Of a stretch of DNA of 64,000 nt, positions 48,257 through 59,872 are shown piece after piece. The stretch covers positions 203,340,897 to 203,404,896 of the forward strand of contig NC_080671.1 in NCBI RefSeq assembly GCF_030247195.1, read 5' to 3'. Numbering within the stretch: the stretch's first letter is position 1; each line of letters starts with the position of its first letter. Both the position numbers and the translations under genes were made by a program. Source of the DNA: Topomyia yanbarensis. Lineage: Eukaryota; Arthropoda; Insecta; Diptera; Culicidae. The notes beneath the pieces were generated by a model that searched no databases, had not been told where the DNA came from, and saw only the letters and a program-made list of their open reading frames with translations.

Positions 48257-48682
48257 GAATGAAGCCCTCTAGTGGTCAACTCGTAAAAAAAATCTTCAGA
48301 AGAAGCTCATAACATAACAGCTGGAATGTGTCTAAAATAATTGCACCGTTTATCATCCGTAATTAGAAGTGCCATCTGATGTGAATTAAAGATTAGTTCA
48401 GACTTATCGTTTCGACTGCATGTGCGCTGCCCGCCATCTGCCTATGAATATGGTGGTCGGAATATGAACCAAAAACTTGTATGCAAAATCTGGCATACAA
48501 TGAAACTACTTTCTTTTGCGAATTCAACTCTTTTCCATACTTTACATTTAGAAACCGTTTCATATTTTCATTTTTCATATATAACCTCTGTGAATAAATT
48601 AACTTCCCACGTATTTTGGGATTTTCCTGAAACTAAGTTTTTTTTAAACATATTCAATCACAGTTAACGGAATTTAATTAGA

Positions 48683-50218
48683 TAGGGACTGGAAGGTGAA
48701 GTATATTTCATTTTTTCCGGCTTTGATTTGAAGATAGTGCAATAAAGAACATGTTGCATAAAAAGACAGATTGTTGGCAATATCTCTGAATTTTTTAAGA
48801 TATTAGATGGATTATCGCCATTTTTAGATACGAAAATATGTGGTGCGGAAATACCGCCAACTTACCCCAGGTCCGGAGTGGTTGAGTTGGCGGAATACCA
48901 GAAAATAAGAAACGAAAATTCTATTACTTCAGGGTTCCTTATGAAATGCACTTTTCAACAAAACTGTATATTTTTCGACACCTGCCATTATATTTCAGTC
49001 TCAATACGGTATTTTGACATCGACGCGTGCTGAATATAACTGAACCGAGATGGCTTCCTTGTGGGATGCCAAATGTAGCGAAAAATGGTGCAGAAAGGCA
49101 GTCCTTAATGCTGATTTGGAGTTGCCTTCCATCGAGGTAGGAACGAAACCAGCGCAGGAGTTGTCCATGAATACCGAGTTTGTCCAGCTTCGCTATTGCG
49201 ATATCATGATTGATTTTGTCGAAGGCCGCAGATAGATCCATGTAAATAGCATCGGTTTGCAATCCGTCAGAGAATCCATCGAGTACATATATTGCGAACG
49301 AGAGCAGGTTGGTCGTAGTCGATCGTGTAGGCATAAAACAGTGTTGGTCGTCTGCAATGTAGTGTTTACAGTTAAAGAAAAGAGGGTCTAAAACAACCAG
49401 CTCGAATAGTTTTGATACAACACTTAAACACGAGATTCCCCGATAATTGTTAATGTTCGATCTGTATCCTTTTTATGAACTGGAAACATGTGCGCTGCTT
49501 TCCAGCAGGAAGGGAATGTTCCAGTAGTGAGAGATAGCACGAACACTCGCCGAAGTGATTCAAGAAGCCCGCTGATGCACTTTTTGACAAATATTGAGGG
49601 AATGCCATCTGGGCCCAAGGAACTAGGAATTTGCTGCAAGAATGGCAGCATTATCGACACAAATTCGGTTGATGGTTAGTCCTAGAGAAGGAGTTAGATT
49701 GGCGGCGGCTGCAACTTGTTGTGGTGGAAGGCTCTCGTCGGAAAAAAACACTTGAAGATTTGTCGGAGAACAGTTGGCAAATTTCCTTAGCGTCGGTGCC
49801 TAAAACTCCATTTTATGCCATACAAGATGGTAAACCAGATTCTTTTCGCTGCTCGTTCACATATTTCCATACCGACTTGGGCTTAGATTTCAGTTAACGC
49901 TCGACGTTTCGGTGGTGTCTAAAAAAAGCATGTCTTCTTTTCATACACTATCGAAAAATATAATCATTTTAAGAATAGATTGAAAATCACTTTAAATAAC
50001 ACAAAATGTTTAAAATTTTGAAAATTTACATAGTATGCACGCAAACATAATATCGCCAACAATTTCTACAAAACAAATTATTTTGCAACAAAAACACATT
50101 GGATAATGTGTTTTACATTACTTGAGGTATACATCGAGAGGCAGCGCTATATGTCTAATAAAAACGGAGAAAGGAGGATTCCGCAAACTTACTCCAACCT
50201 CCAACTAGCCTCGGGCTC
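48683..50218. mobile_element. TIR element, copy 2 ('GTTGGCGG' family), invaded
   Basis: It follows 29,386-30,339 in order: 'ggcaatatctctgaatttt', 'ccgccaacttacccca', 'tcaacaaaactgtata', 'aaaaacacattggataatg', 'taataaaaacggagaaagg' and the end 'ctccaactagcctcgggctcc'. About 900 bases at 49,037-49,920 replace about 290 bases of the other copy. The left terminal repeat is decayed. Confidence 0.75.
49037..49920 (-). pseudogene. Non-LTR reverse-transcriptase fragment (Jockey/CR1-like)
   Basis: Two frames on the minus strand give an RT N-terminal part (LGPDGIPSIFVKKC, FPSCWKAAHMFPVHKKD) at 49,424-49,660 and a middle part (PTRSTTTNLLSFAIYVLDGF, AIYMDLSAAFDKINHDIA, GIPQGSHLGSVIF) at about 49,040-49,334. 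A frameshifted stretch separates them. The catalytic YADD box and everything after it are missing. It is a 3'-truncated piece in a DNA element. The clade is a guess from motif style. Confidence 0.75.
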
Positions 50219-50383
50219 CGCGAATCTGATTTTGAGTCACTGTATCCAAATCTAAATAGATATGAAAACTGGCCTCAAGTACAAATGATAGCTTCTCTAT
50301 GTTTACTTTTCTTCGGTTATATTGGCGTCATCATACAATTTTCCCATGTTGTCTCAATTTAAAACAGAAGACAAATTTTGACT

Positions 50384-50704
50384 AGGGTGAAGTGCCTATT
50401 TTCACTATACTAAGGAGGGCGCCTCACTGATTCATTAAATACTCGGCCTACAAACAATGGAATGCGTACAAATTGGTATCAACAGCTTTGCTTCGTTGTT
50501 AAATACCAAGATAATAACATACATGCGCTGAAAACAGTGAAATTCTCGTGTTTGAGCGCAACGAAAACACGAATCGAATGCCCCTATTGTTGCGCTACCA
50601 TTTGACTCAATGCGTTAAACAAAGATGGCAGACACTGTTATTACCAACGGCTTCAAATGGGTAGCGTGATAATAGAAACATAGCGATAATGGGCTCATCA
50701 CCTT
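50384..50704. mobile_element. MITE, inverted copy of the 33.7 kb element
   Basis: It begins AGGGTGAAGTGCCTATTTTC and ends 'gggctcatcacctta'. The interior ('tactcggcctacaaacaatggaatgcgtac', 'gagcgcaacgaaa', 'caatgcgtta') is the reverse complement of 33,711-33,979 with moderate divergence. Confidence 0.7.
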
Positions 50705-51823
50705 ATCATAATAGAAGTTAAGGAACAAACGTAAAAGTTGCCGAGTTATTAAAAGTTTATATATGTTGAGGTGAATAGGAAAAAAAAAATAAATTTTTGT
50801 GAAGGCATCTATCCATATCTTTATTGATTACTTGTTAAACGTCTTGCGTAGTAGGTTACCTAATTTGTGAATTCAGCTTGAGAGTATGAAAAATTATCAA
50901 AGTTATGTCAATTATCAAAGTTATAACAATTTCCGCAAAATGCCTTTTTTCAAAAAGGCTTGTTGTGACTATGGTTCCAGTCAAACAGCTAAACGGAAAG
51001 CATAAAACCAAGAAATTTCATTAGTATAGGAACTTGTGGTGTTCTAGAACGAAAAAAAAAGTTTTGCAAACGGGGGCGAGTTTCCCGAAAATGCCATTTT
51101 CCATCTGAAAAAAATTAAAAAAGTCATAACATTGAAATGATAATTCATTTGAAAAAAAACAGTGGAATCGTTCAAGGACACGGTAAACAATTTACCAACA
51201 ATTCAATAAAAAATTCAAGGTTGGTCAAAAGATTTGTCGGTATTCCTAGTCACCGCAACGACACTCGACACTTTTGAAAAAAATATGATGTCGAGATAAT
51301 CGCGTTTAAAGTTTCAAGTATTAAATGCACGCCCTGCAAGATAGCTAAATGAAAAACGCTATTACTTTCATTCCACTGTTGTAACGGTATTTAATTACAA
51401 AGAGACTGACAGGTGATGTATATTTTTCAAGATTAAGAGCCATAGTACTCAAGGAAGAGTAAGGAGTTGAAGGAGGAAGAATTGAAAAGCTTGGTATAGG
51501 ATCATATGAGCAAGCTTAGAGTTTCCCGGCGACTTAACCCTTTGCCTTCTACCGCAGGAGTTAGGACTATTTGGCATTTGAAATGCGAATCACCTGAGTC
51601 TGCGACATGTCCGGATGAGCGAAAAGTAACTTCGTACTTCATGCTGTCGGAACCGAAAAAAAGTTAAGTTACGGAAAACTTCCACACTAAGCACTTTACG
51701 ACAATAAAACTCTTGAATCAGCTAATTTTTTGTCCCTCACAATTTGATCGATTATTGCGATTGCCTCATCAGCTGTGTCATATGGTCACATGTGTTGCTG
51801 ATTTACACGGTGTCGGCAGCATC
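50705..51823. other. AT-rich stretch, nothing coding
   Basis: Words at 51,374-51,428 ('aacggtatttaatta', 'gactgacaggtgatgtatat') resemble 48,660-48,712 and the core of the MITE at 54,774, so part is old repeat. Confidence 0.35.
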
Positions 51824-52922
51824 TTTTTGCCTTTCTCATATAAAGAAAGGCTATGCAATCACTGTAAAAATCGACTTTTTAACCGAGGCCCTGGAGGGCC
51901 GAGTGTCATACACCATTCGATTTAGTTTGTCGGAAAATGTCAGTGTGTGTATGTATGTGTGTGTGTATGTGTGTGTGTGTCATTTAAACTCACACAATTT
52001 TCTCAGAGATGGCTGAACCGATTTTCGCAAACTTAGTTTCATCTGAAAGGTATAACGCTCCTATAAGCTGCTATTGAATTTTTAGTTGATCCGACTTCCG
52101 GTTCCAGTTACGGGTTGAAGAGTGCGGTCACACAGCAAATTCCCATATAAACTGGTACCACCATGATATGAAAATGATGTAAAAGATATTGAAATTGATG
52201 TAACATTACTCTAGTTTGCGGGTCTGGATCACTAATGATAAGTTAAAGCAGCTTTGACCACATTGGCCACCTATGACGGTTCATAACACTCCCGGGGAAC
52301 TCGCCAAGTTCCTAAGCTAATATCACACCCATTCCCCAACGAATTCTCTACCGATTTTTACAAACTTGATTTCAAATGAAAGATACAGTAATACCGTTGA
52401 CTGCTGCTGAATTTCATTCGGTTCTGACTCTTGCTTCCGGAGTTACAGGGGTGTTAGTAAGGATACACTGGAATTTCCCATATAAATCGGTACAATCGTA
52501 ATACCTCAGAGGCTAAAAACTATTGAAATGGTCACCAAATTACTTCTAATCGCAGATCTAGATCACTGATTGCCAATCAAACATGCTTTGAATATATTGT
52601 CCACTATCGACGATTCTGGAAGTCCGTAATTCCGGGCATATTCCACAATTAATGTCACATCGGTTCTTCGGTGATGACTGAACCGATTTTCTCAAACCAA
52701 GTTTCAAATGGAAGGCAAAATATGGAGTTGAGTATTGCGTCGCCGCCCCTTCCCCCCCGCCTTGCCCTTACACCTCCCTCCTTCATCACTCCCCTCCCCT
52801 TGGACCACCCTCATGCCCGCATTTCCTTCATCCACCCCGTATACCGAAATTAGATGAAGGATTTCTGACGCATCCTCCATTCCCACTCTACTAACCCTCC
52901 ATTCCCTCCACTTTCAAACCAC
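51824..52922 (+). repeat. X repeat, copy 2
   Basis: Nearly co-linear with 2,256-3,340, including the terminal motif, TG/TATG tract, monomers and the C-rich end ('ccattccctccactttcaaacc'). As at the first locus, it is followed by a TATG tract and Y sequence. Confidence 0.85.
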
Positions 52923-52984
52923 CAACCAACCCACCTCTGGCAAACGGATTCACCGTACCTGCTCCATTTATATCGGTTGCTTGT

Positions 52985-53693
52985 TTTTTCTTTATTTTAT
53001 TGGGTCCCATCTCCGGGCCGCTATCTCCACTCGCTGCACATAGTCGCCTCTCGCGATCCCATGATTATCTATGCTGCCAAAAAGCAGCAGTGAGGTCATG
53101 CAAGGGTTGACACTATCCTTTATGGGGAGTAGTGTTCAGAGCCGGATCGGCGTAAATCGGGAGTGCTTCAACCGAACCTAGTACCACCAACCAAATGATG
53201 GCGAGTTTCGAACGTACCCGGAGACCTGCCAGGGTTTTGTAGGGACGGAGGCATCCATGCTGTTAGCCCACTCGCCATTTCAAGTCGGTGTCATCCTTCC
53301 TTACTCAGGGAGTAGAACAGCACGCCTGTCAGCCCAAAGTCGCCATCCTATTCGTCATCCGTGTCCTGTCCGTTGACGTTCGCCATGGCCAGTATATCAT
53401 AATGAGGATGTTACTGGCGTCGATCCTGATGTGCCGGTTGGCACTCCGGTTGGGCTAGAGTGCTTTTATTGCCTAGATCTTAGATTATTGGAATCTTAGG
53501 ATTCTTAGCAGAAGCGGCACAGACTCGCTTCGTCGGAGCTGCTTTCGGAGTTATGGCTTTTTTTAGAGGTTTAGAAGAGCCCAATCTTAGCCCCACCATA
53601 TCCTAGCAAAGCTCCCCATCTCGCAGTAGGATCGTGGGGGGGGGGTTCATTAGGCCCCTAGACTCCTGTCCTTCCTGTCCCTGCTGCCCCCTG
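52985..53693 (-). mobile_element. Unclassified insertion, probably a non-LTR fragment
   Basis: On the minus strand it starts directly against (CATA)n and ends A-rich (AATAAAATAAAGAAAAAAC) near 52,985. Its GC content is higher than that of the flanks. I find no RT or endonuclease motif. Target and polarity match the microsatellite-targeted retrotransposons at 3,584-12,234, so an untranslated region of such an element is likely. Confidence 0.45.
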
Positions 53694-53749
53694 AATGTAT
53701 GTATGTATTTATGTATGTATGTATGTATGTATGTATGTATGTATGTATG
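53694..53749. repeat. (TATG)n microsatellite between two insertions
   Basis: About 14 TATG units, one with TTTA. It is flanked on each side by an antisense insertion. Confidence 0.9.
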
Positions 53750-53945
53750 TTTTTTTTACAATGGAGAAGACCTTTACGTCCTAGCCCAGTACACGTGCTA
53801 TTGGTAGGGTCCAATCTAGCGCACGGGGTGCACTGGGGGCGTGTCGGGCTCGAATGGTGACGCTGCCATTAATACCGACTAAACTCCATTGGGCTCCGCC
53901 ACCGTTCCTCCCAGGAACTACCTCTCGGTATTACTTCTGGGGGGC
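53750..53945 (-). mobile_element. Short 3' fragment of a microsatellite-targeted non-LTR element
   Basis: On the minus strand it ends with eight A residues against (CATA)n and contains CCCCAGAAGTAATACCGAGA and GGTAGTTCCTGGGAGGAAC, resembling 3,730-3,790. It is about 195 bp long, severely 5'-truncated, with TATG on both sides. Confidence 0.65.
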
Positions 53946-53976
<31 letters not shown>

Positions 53977-54766
53977 TGTATGTGTGTGTATGTGCGGATT
54001 TGTTAACAAAATGTCCACATCGGTTTCTTGGAGATGGCTGAACCGAGTTTTACAAACTAAGATTCAAATGAAAGGTATAATATTCCCATAGGTTGCTATT
54101 GAATATCATTTTCAACCGACATCTTGTTTGGGATTACGAGTTGAAGAGTATGGTTACAAAACAAAATTTGTTGATTTGTCCACATCGGTTTCTCGGAATT
54201 TTCTGAACCGATTTTGACAAACTTGATTTTAAATGAAAGGTCCATCAGCTGCTGTTGAATTTTGTATGGATCCGAGTTCTGGTTCCTGAATTACAGGGTG
54301 ATACGCACGATCACGCTGCAAATCCCGATTCTGATGAATTTTACGATGATTGTAAAATGGTGAATTTTTTCTCCAAAATATAAACATAACTGTTGAATTT
54401 GTAGATCTAGGTCAAAGTCTCTTTGGCCACCATCGACGGATCCGGAAGCATCCGAATTCAGAATAACGGTTATATTAGTTTCTCGAACATGGCTAGAACG
54501 ATTTGATCAACTTAGTCTCAAATGAAAGGTGTTGCGTCCCCGGAAACTGATATTAAATTCCATCTCCATCCGACTTCCAGCTCCGGAGTTACGGGTTGTG
54601 GAGTGCGATCACGTAGAAAACTCCGATTCAAACCGATACCGCGATGAATGCAAAATGGTGCTCTTATATATACTTACCAAGTGTAATAAGAACGAAAGAC
54701 ATTTCCATAATGTTATATTGTACGAACCAGCTATTAAATCATTGTTTGGAGAAATGAGAAAGGCAC
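53946..54766 (+). mobile_element. Y element, copy 2, right part
   Basis: It starts in (TATG)n and is almost the same as 12,248-13,027. Its terminal repeat is decayed (ATGAGAAAGGCACA near 54,754). The left terminal repeat of this Y copy is absent, so a deletion or replacement occurred between 52,923 and 53,693. Confidence 0.75.
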
Positions 54767-54773
54767 AATTGCA

Positions 54774-54978
54774 CCTCTAGGTAGATTAAAACAGGTTTTT
54801 TTCCTTTTTGATTAACGACTATTGAGTCAATTTTTAACTTTTATAATGGCATTTTATTGGCAAGCTATATTGAATCATATACTTTACCTTCCAGTCCCTT
54901 GATGATTAAACGCAACAGTTTAAAATTGATTCAATAGTCGTTAATAAAAGGGGAAAAAATCATTCTACTCCTAGGATC
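54774..54978. mobile_element. 205-bp palindromic MITE
   Basis: The left end (from CTCTAGGTAGATTAAAACAG) and right end (to 'ctactcctaggatc') are inverted complements over about 65 bases, with a core match of TTAACGACTATTGA. The centre holds a motif (complement of 'agggactggaaggtaaagtatat') also seen near 48,690 and 51,405. It directly abuts the end of Y copy 2. Confidence 0.75.
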
Positions 54979-55537
54979 TATATATAAATTTGGGATAACA
55001 TTCTTTAGAATCTATACATCAAGATAAATATTTTTTATTAAATTTTTCTTTCGACTTGAACGTACTCCGTACCTTTTAACAGGTTTGTCTAGATATATCT
55101 ACACAATTTTGTTGTATGCAAGATTTTTCATACAAATATTTTGGCTGATCATCAAATTCATCGATAGATGGCGCGTAAGCCCTACGCTATTAGCCGAAAC
55201 GAAAAGGTTCAGCCAGGTTTATAGCATTCCAGTAAATTATTATATTTGTATAGTTCCCAACATTAGGCGTGTTGCGGTACATTATTCTAGACATAAACCA
55301 AGTCACTTATTGAAAACTTATTTCGGGGTAGCCCTTTTTTCAAAATAGTCCAACTCCAACGATAGACGTCTGTTTAACGATTTGTTGGACGTCATCTAAC
55401 GTAGCTTTAAAGACATTTTTTGAAATATGATTTTCATTAAAGGTTCCCTCGCAGCATTTTATAATGGTGTTCCTTTAGTAAGAGTCTATCTAGACTAAGG
55501 TAAGATAAATTGGTAAGCAATACACTAAGGTTTTTTA
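54979..55537. other. AT-rich spacer, nothing recognised
   Basis: No motif other than 'catcgatagatggcgcg' near 55,160, shared with 13,280. Confidence 0.35.
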
Positions 55538-55880
55538 CACGGTTTTTTGCATGGTTTTTTACACGGTTTTCGCAATTAGCACGGTTTTTCGCAAAAAAAT
55601 CCATTTAAAGGCAAAAGACTTAGTCGATTTCTCAACAATTTTTTTGCACGGATTTCGCAAAATGTTCAAAGTCCTTTTGAAGGCATAAGACACACGATTT
55701 TTGATCAAGTTTTTTTGCACGGATTTTGCAACTAACACGGTTTTTCGCAAAAATATTCTAAGTCCTTTTAAAGGAAAAAGACTCAGACGAAGTTTTTTTG
55801 GACGGATTTCGAAATCAACACGGTTTTTGGCAAAAATAGTCCTCTTGAAGGCTTAGACGATTTTGATCTAGTTTTCCACC
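55538..55880 (+). repeat. Minisatellite of about 72-90 bp
   Basis: Four to five units, each with 'tttttgcacggatttcgcaa', 'acacggtttttcgcaaaaa' and 'agtccttttaaaggcaaaagac'. Unit starts fall near 55,551, 55,640, 55,712 and 55,795. The same words recur at 57,105-57,145. Confidence 0.75.
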
Positions 55881-55889
55881 TCCATGTCC

Positions 55890-56810
55890 GAATCGATTTT
55901 TGGAACGGGATTGATGAGTGGACGTCAGATATCGATGTTAAGTGCCATTTTGAAAACCAGAATGGCGACTTCCGGTTCAATGAAATTCTTTAAAACCCCA
56001 TCAATTTCGGTATTTTTGGAACGGGATTGATGAGTGGACGTCAGATATCGATGTTTAAGGCCATTTTGAAAACCAAGATGGCAACTTCCGGCTCAGTGGA
56101 ATTCTCTAAAACCCCACCAATAGGGTAATGGGATTGATGAGTGGACGTCAGATATCAATGTTTAGGGCCTTTTAGAAATCAAGATGACGACTTCCGGTTC
56201 AGTGGAATTCTCTTAATCACCTTCAATATGGGTATTTTGGAACAGGATTGATGAGTGGACGTCAGATATCGATGTTTAAGGCCATTTTGAAAGCCAAGAT
56301 GGTAACTCCGGTTCAGCGGAATTCTCTAAAATCCAATCGATGTGGACATTTTTGGAACGGGCTTGGCGATTAGGTGCCAGATATAAATATCTGAAGCTAC
56401 TTTGAAAATCAAGATGGGGACTTCCGGTTCAGTGGAATTTTATAAAACCACATCCATATGGGTATTTTTGGAACGGGCTTGACGAGTAGATGCCAGATTT
56501 CGATGCTTGAGGCTATTTAGAATACCAAGATGGCGACTTCCGGTTCAGTGGAATTCTCTAAAACCAATCACTATGAACATTTTTGCAACGGGTTTGACGA
56601 GTAGACGCCAAATATGGACGTCCGAGGCCATTTTGAATACCAAGATGGCGATTTCCAGTCTAACGGAATTTTCTATAACCCAATCAGTATACATATGCTC
56701 AGAGCGGGCCTAATGAGCGAGCGATGATAGAGATCAATGTCTGAGGCTAATATAAAATGGCAACTATAGGCTTAGCGATACTCTGTAAAACTCAGACAAC
56801 GTGGAGTGTT
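55890..56810 (+). repeat. Minisatellite of about 115 bp, eight units
   Basis: Each unit has 'ttttggaacgggattgatg', 'gtggacgtcagatatcgatg', 'ccaagatggcgacttccgg' and 'ttcagtggaattctctaaaa'. Starts fall near 55,901, 56,018, 56,126, 56,239, 56,354, 56,470, 56,585 and 56,701. Divergence rises toward the right. The CTTCCGGTTC word is also a hallmark of X/Y monomers. Confidence 0.85.
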
Positions 56811-57099
56811 TTAGAAGTTCATTGACAAATATGCAGTAGCCAGAGGTCTGACATCATTTGCATTTATAAGAAAGAAAAATGTGCTCATGAATGAGTCTAC
56901 TCGAATAAGAGCTGGTTCGTATGCTAGAGCTCATTGAGCGTATTTCCGAGGCTCATAATCGAATAAAAAAACTGACAAAATCAGGGGGAATATTAAAATC
57001 AGGTCTTCGTTGTATTAAGATGAGTGAGATGTTAACTAAACTAGAAGTCACCATCTTATATTAAAACACGACTTCCGGCATTGACATCCGGTATTTCGG

Positions 57100-57330
57100 A
57101 ATTAACGCGGTTTTTTACACGGATTCCGCAATTAACACGTTTTACATTTCTTAGAAAAGATATGTATAGAATTCGCTCAAACTTTCTAGATTTTTTCCGA
57201 GGCCCGGAGGCCCGGTGTGTATGTAACGGACAAACTCTCATTTGTGTTTCTCAGCAATGGCTGAACCGATATTATCCAAACCAATTTTAAATGAAAGGCC
57301 TATCACCGCTATTAATTTGTTTTTGATTCT
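57100..57330 (+). repeat. Fragment of the X/Y family
   Basis: 'ccgaggcccggagg' is followed by a short TGTATG tract, 'aatggctgaaccgat' and 'aaatgaaaggcc', the order seen in X/Y. It lies at the right edge of the minisatellites. Confidence 0.65.
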
Positions 57331-59065
57331 GATGTTTAGTTTCCAAGATATGAATGTTTGAAAGTGTAAAAATGGTGTTTTTTGCAGTTTTTTAAATTAT
57401 TTGCCGAAACTGACGACATATATAAACACTTTATATATTTTTGGACAGCCTATAGGAATACCTTTCGGACAAGCTATAGATTGTTAAAATCGGACTATTA
57501 TCAAAAGAGCTATTTATCATTTAATATGATCGAAAGATTTTTATCATTTCCCATAGCCACAAATAAGACCAAAAACAGGCAATCTATTTTTAACGCCAAA
57601 ACGGCTAATTTTAGGCCAATAGTATCTTGGGAGAATTTGATGGATGTAATATGGCCTTTGTTTTGGTATTATTTTTTTGCTAATTAATCCACCTACGAGT
57701 GAGATATTTTCATAAATTTTCTTGGAAGTGATTGTATTGAAATGATGTCTTCAGCAAATTTGTAGCGCTTACTTTGGCGAATAACTTAACTGAGGACATC
57801 AAATTTCTATTTTGTATACTTTAAAAGTTATAGTTTGTTGTTTGTGAATTACCCTTTGTCGCCTATTTATTGTTCAATATAGCAGTAAAGCATTTGAATT
57901 GGCCAAATATTATTTCGATTAAACGAATTTCATATTTCCTTTTTCAACCTACAATCGCAGGAAATAACCGCCAAACAATTCCAAGTTGTCTAGATGGAAC
58001 TTGATCACTTATTGATGCAAAAAAATTCATTTGCGCGAACTTGATGACTGCAAAGTTTCCAAGTTACAAACATCGGATCGATCTGAAACATATCTTAGAA
58101 AATGAAAAGCTATATAAATAACTCCAAACAACGGCGTAGCCAAGAGAAGGCGTTAGGATTCAACCCCACCCCTTGCCACCCACCCAAAAAAATAGTTGGA
58201 TTGATGAGAATAATTTATTGATGCTGACTGACTTCATTCAATATTACAATAATAATTATCAAATCAGTACATTGATAACCTGTTGTTTTAAACATCATGA
58301 GGACTTTTAAAAAGTTATGGGAATGGGATCCTGACCTGTAGCTGATCTATTGGTCTTGATCTAACAGTTGTCTAATCACATCAATATTAAATACCTGCCT
58401 AAAATCATTCCAATAGACACTCATTCCAGAGTTCTGAAATCAATCATAATCCTCAGATTTCCTCTCATATTGAGCTCACTTTTGAATGGATGTACTGTAA
58501 TATGGATTAGGGTCTTTTTGATAGGAAGTGAAGTTGGAAACACAGAAACATGAAACATAGAACTGCTCACCGAAAAATTGCACAGCATTCAACATTTGCT
58601 GAACATGTCTTTATTTTGGGAATGCGTAGAGTTGAGACGAAAACGTAATATGATTAATAACGAGGAAAACACCTTCCGAAAGTTGAGTAAAACTTATGAA
58701 AAATGGCGTTTTCCGTTCGACTCTAGCAGGTCCTGATCAATTTTGATGAGCTTTGAATTTTTGTTGTGTTACCAATTTTATGAATAGGTAAAATAAGTGT
58801 TCGCAAACAGTAATTTAAGTAATTTAAGATTACATCATTTTGCTAGTGTCAAATCCGGAGGTTTAGCATCTTCGATGAATTTTACAAACGTTAAACAGCA
58901 CATCCTCTAGGGTTACCAACCGTCCTTATTTTAAAGGACATGTCCTTAATTTCGATGATTTTGAAAAGCGTCCTCAATTTTACTTCAAATGTCCTTGGTT
59001 TTAATCTCAATCCATGTTATATTTGAAATCAATTATATTAAATTCACTCAATCGAATGAAACATT
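57331..59065. other. AT-rich stretch without genes
   Basis: No coding motif recognised. A frame at 57,382-57,687 has aromatic-rich composition typical of AT-rich DNA. Confidence 0.35.
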
Positions 59066-59081
59066 TTTTTTTTTTTTTCAT

Positions 59082-59872
59082 TTCGTTTATTTGATAGGCA
59101 CAAATGCGTTAGCTTGGCGGTGCCGAATTCTTTTGTTTTTACATTTTGAATATCTTAAAACTAGGAGGTTACAATGTTGAAATATTTTTGTTTATAAAAG
59201 AGAAAAAATTTACAGCTATCTTAAGACTAGAAAAAAAAATTCTATATATAAGAGAGGGGGCAAAAGATTCTTTTTATGAAAAATTTTAAAACAAGGAATT
59301 CAATAGTAACAGTTTTTTAGGGAATATTTACAGTTATCTTAAAACTAACAATATAGTTTGGTACACAAAAGGGGGAACAAATATTTATGAAAAATTTCAC
59401 AGATGTTTTAAAACTAGGGATACAATTCTATTTACAAGATGGGGGACAATAGTTTTAACAAAGAGTAGAAATTACAACTATCTTAAAACTAGGAATACGG
59501 AATACAAATTTGATTTTTTATCGGATACTTATGCTTGGTCATTTCCAAAATCGGTGTAGAAGTAGTTGTATCAAGGACAGGGGAGAGAAGGCGTAGATGG
59601 TGACCGGTAGAGAAGAGCAAAACTTGCAACTTTCAGGCAAACGGGAGATCAGCGAAACAAATTTGCGCCTCAGTCTAGTAGGTCGGATTGGCGGATGGTA
59701 TTCTTCGGACCCGCGGGGGATCCTTCAAAGGGAATCCTTCGGACCTCGAGTCGCTCTCGCTTCAGATTCCGTAGTGATAAGGGCGACGGCGGTTACATAG
59801 TGGCAGTCTGAAGCATATCGGTTCCACACGGCAAGAAGAAACTTCTAAAAACGAGAAATAAAAAGAGAGGGG
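59082..59872 (-). repeat. 3' untranslated region with degenerate tandem repeats
   Basis: 'tatcttaaaactagg' and variants recur near 59,152, 59,218, 59,336, 59,403 and 59,480, each followed by an A/T-rich tract and a G-run. Spacing is about 67-118 bp. A poly-A tail ends the element at 59,066-59,081. Confidence 0.7.
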
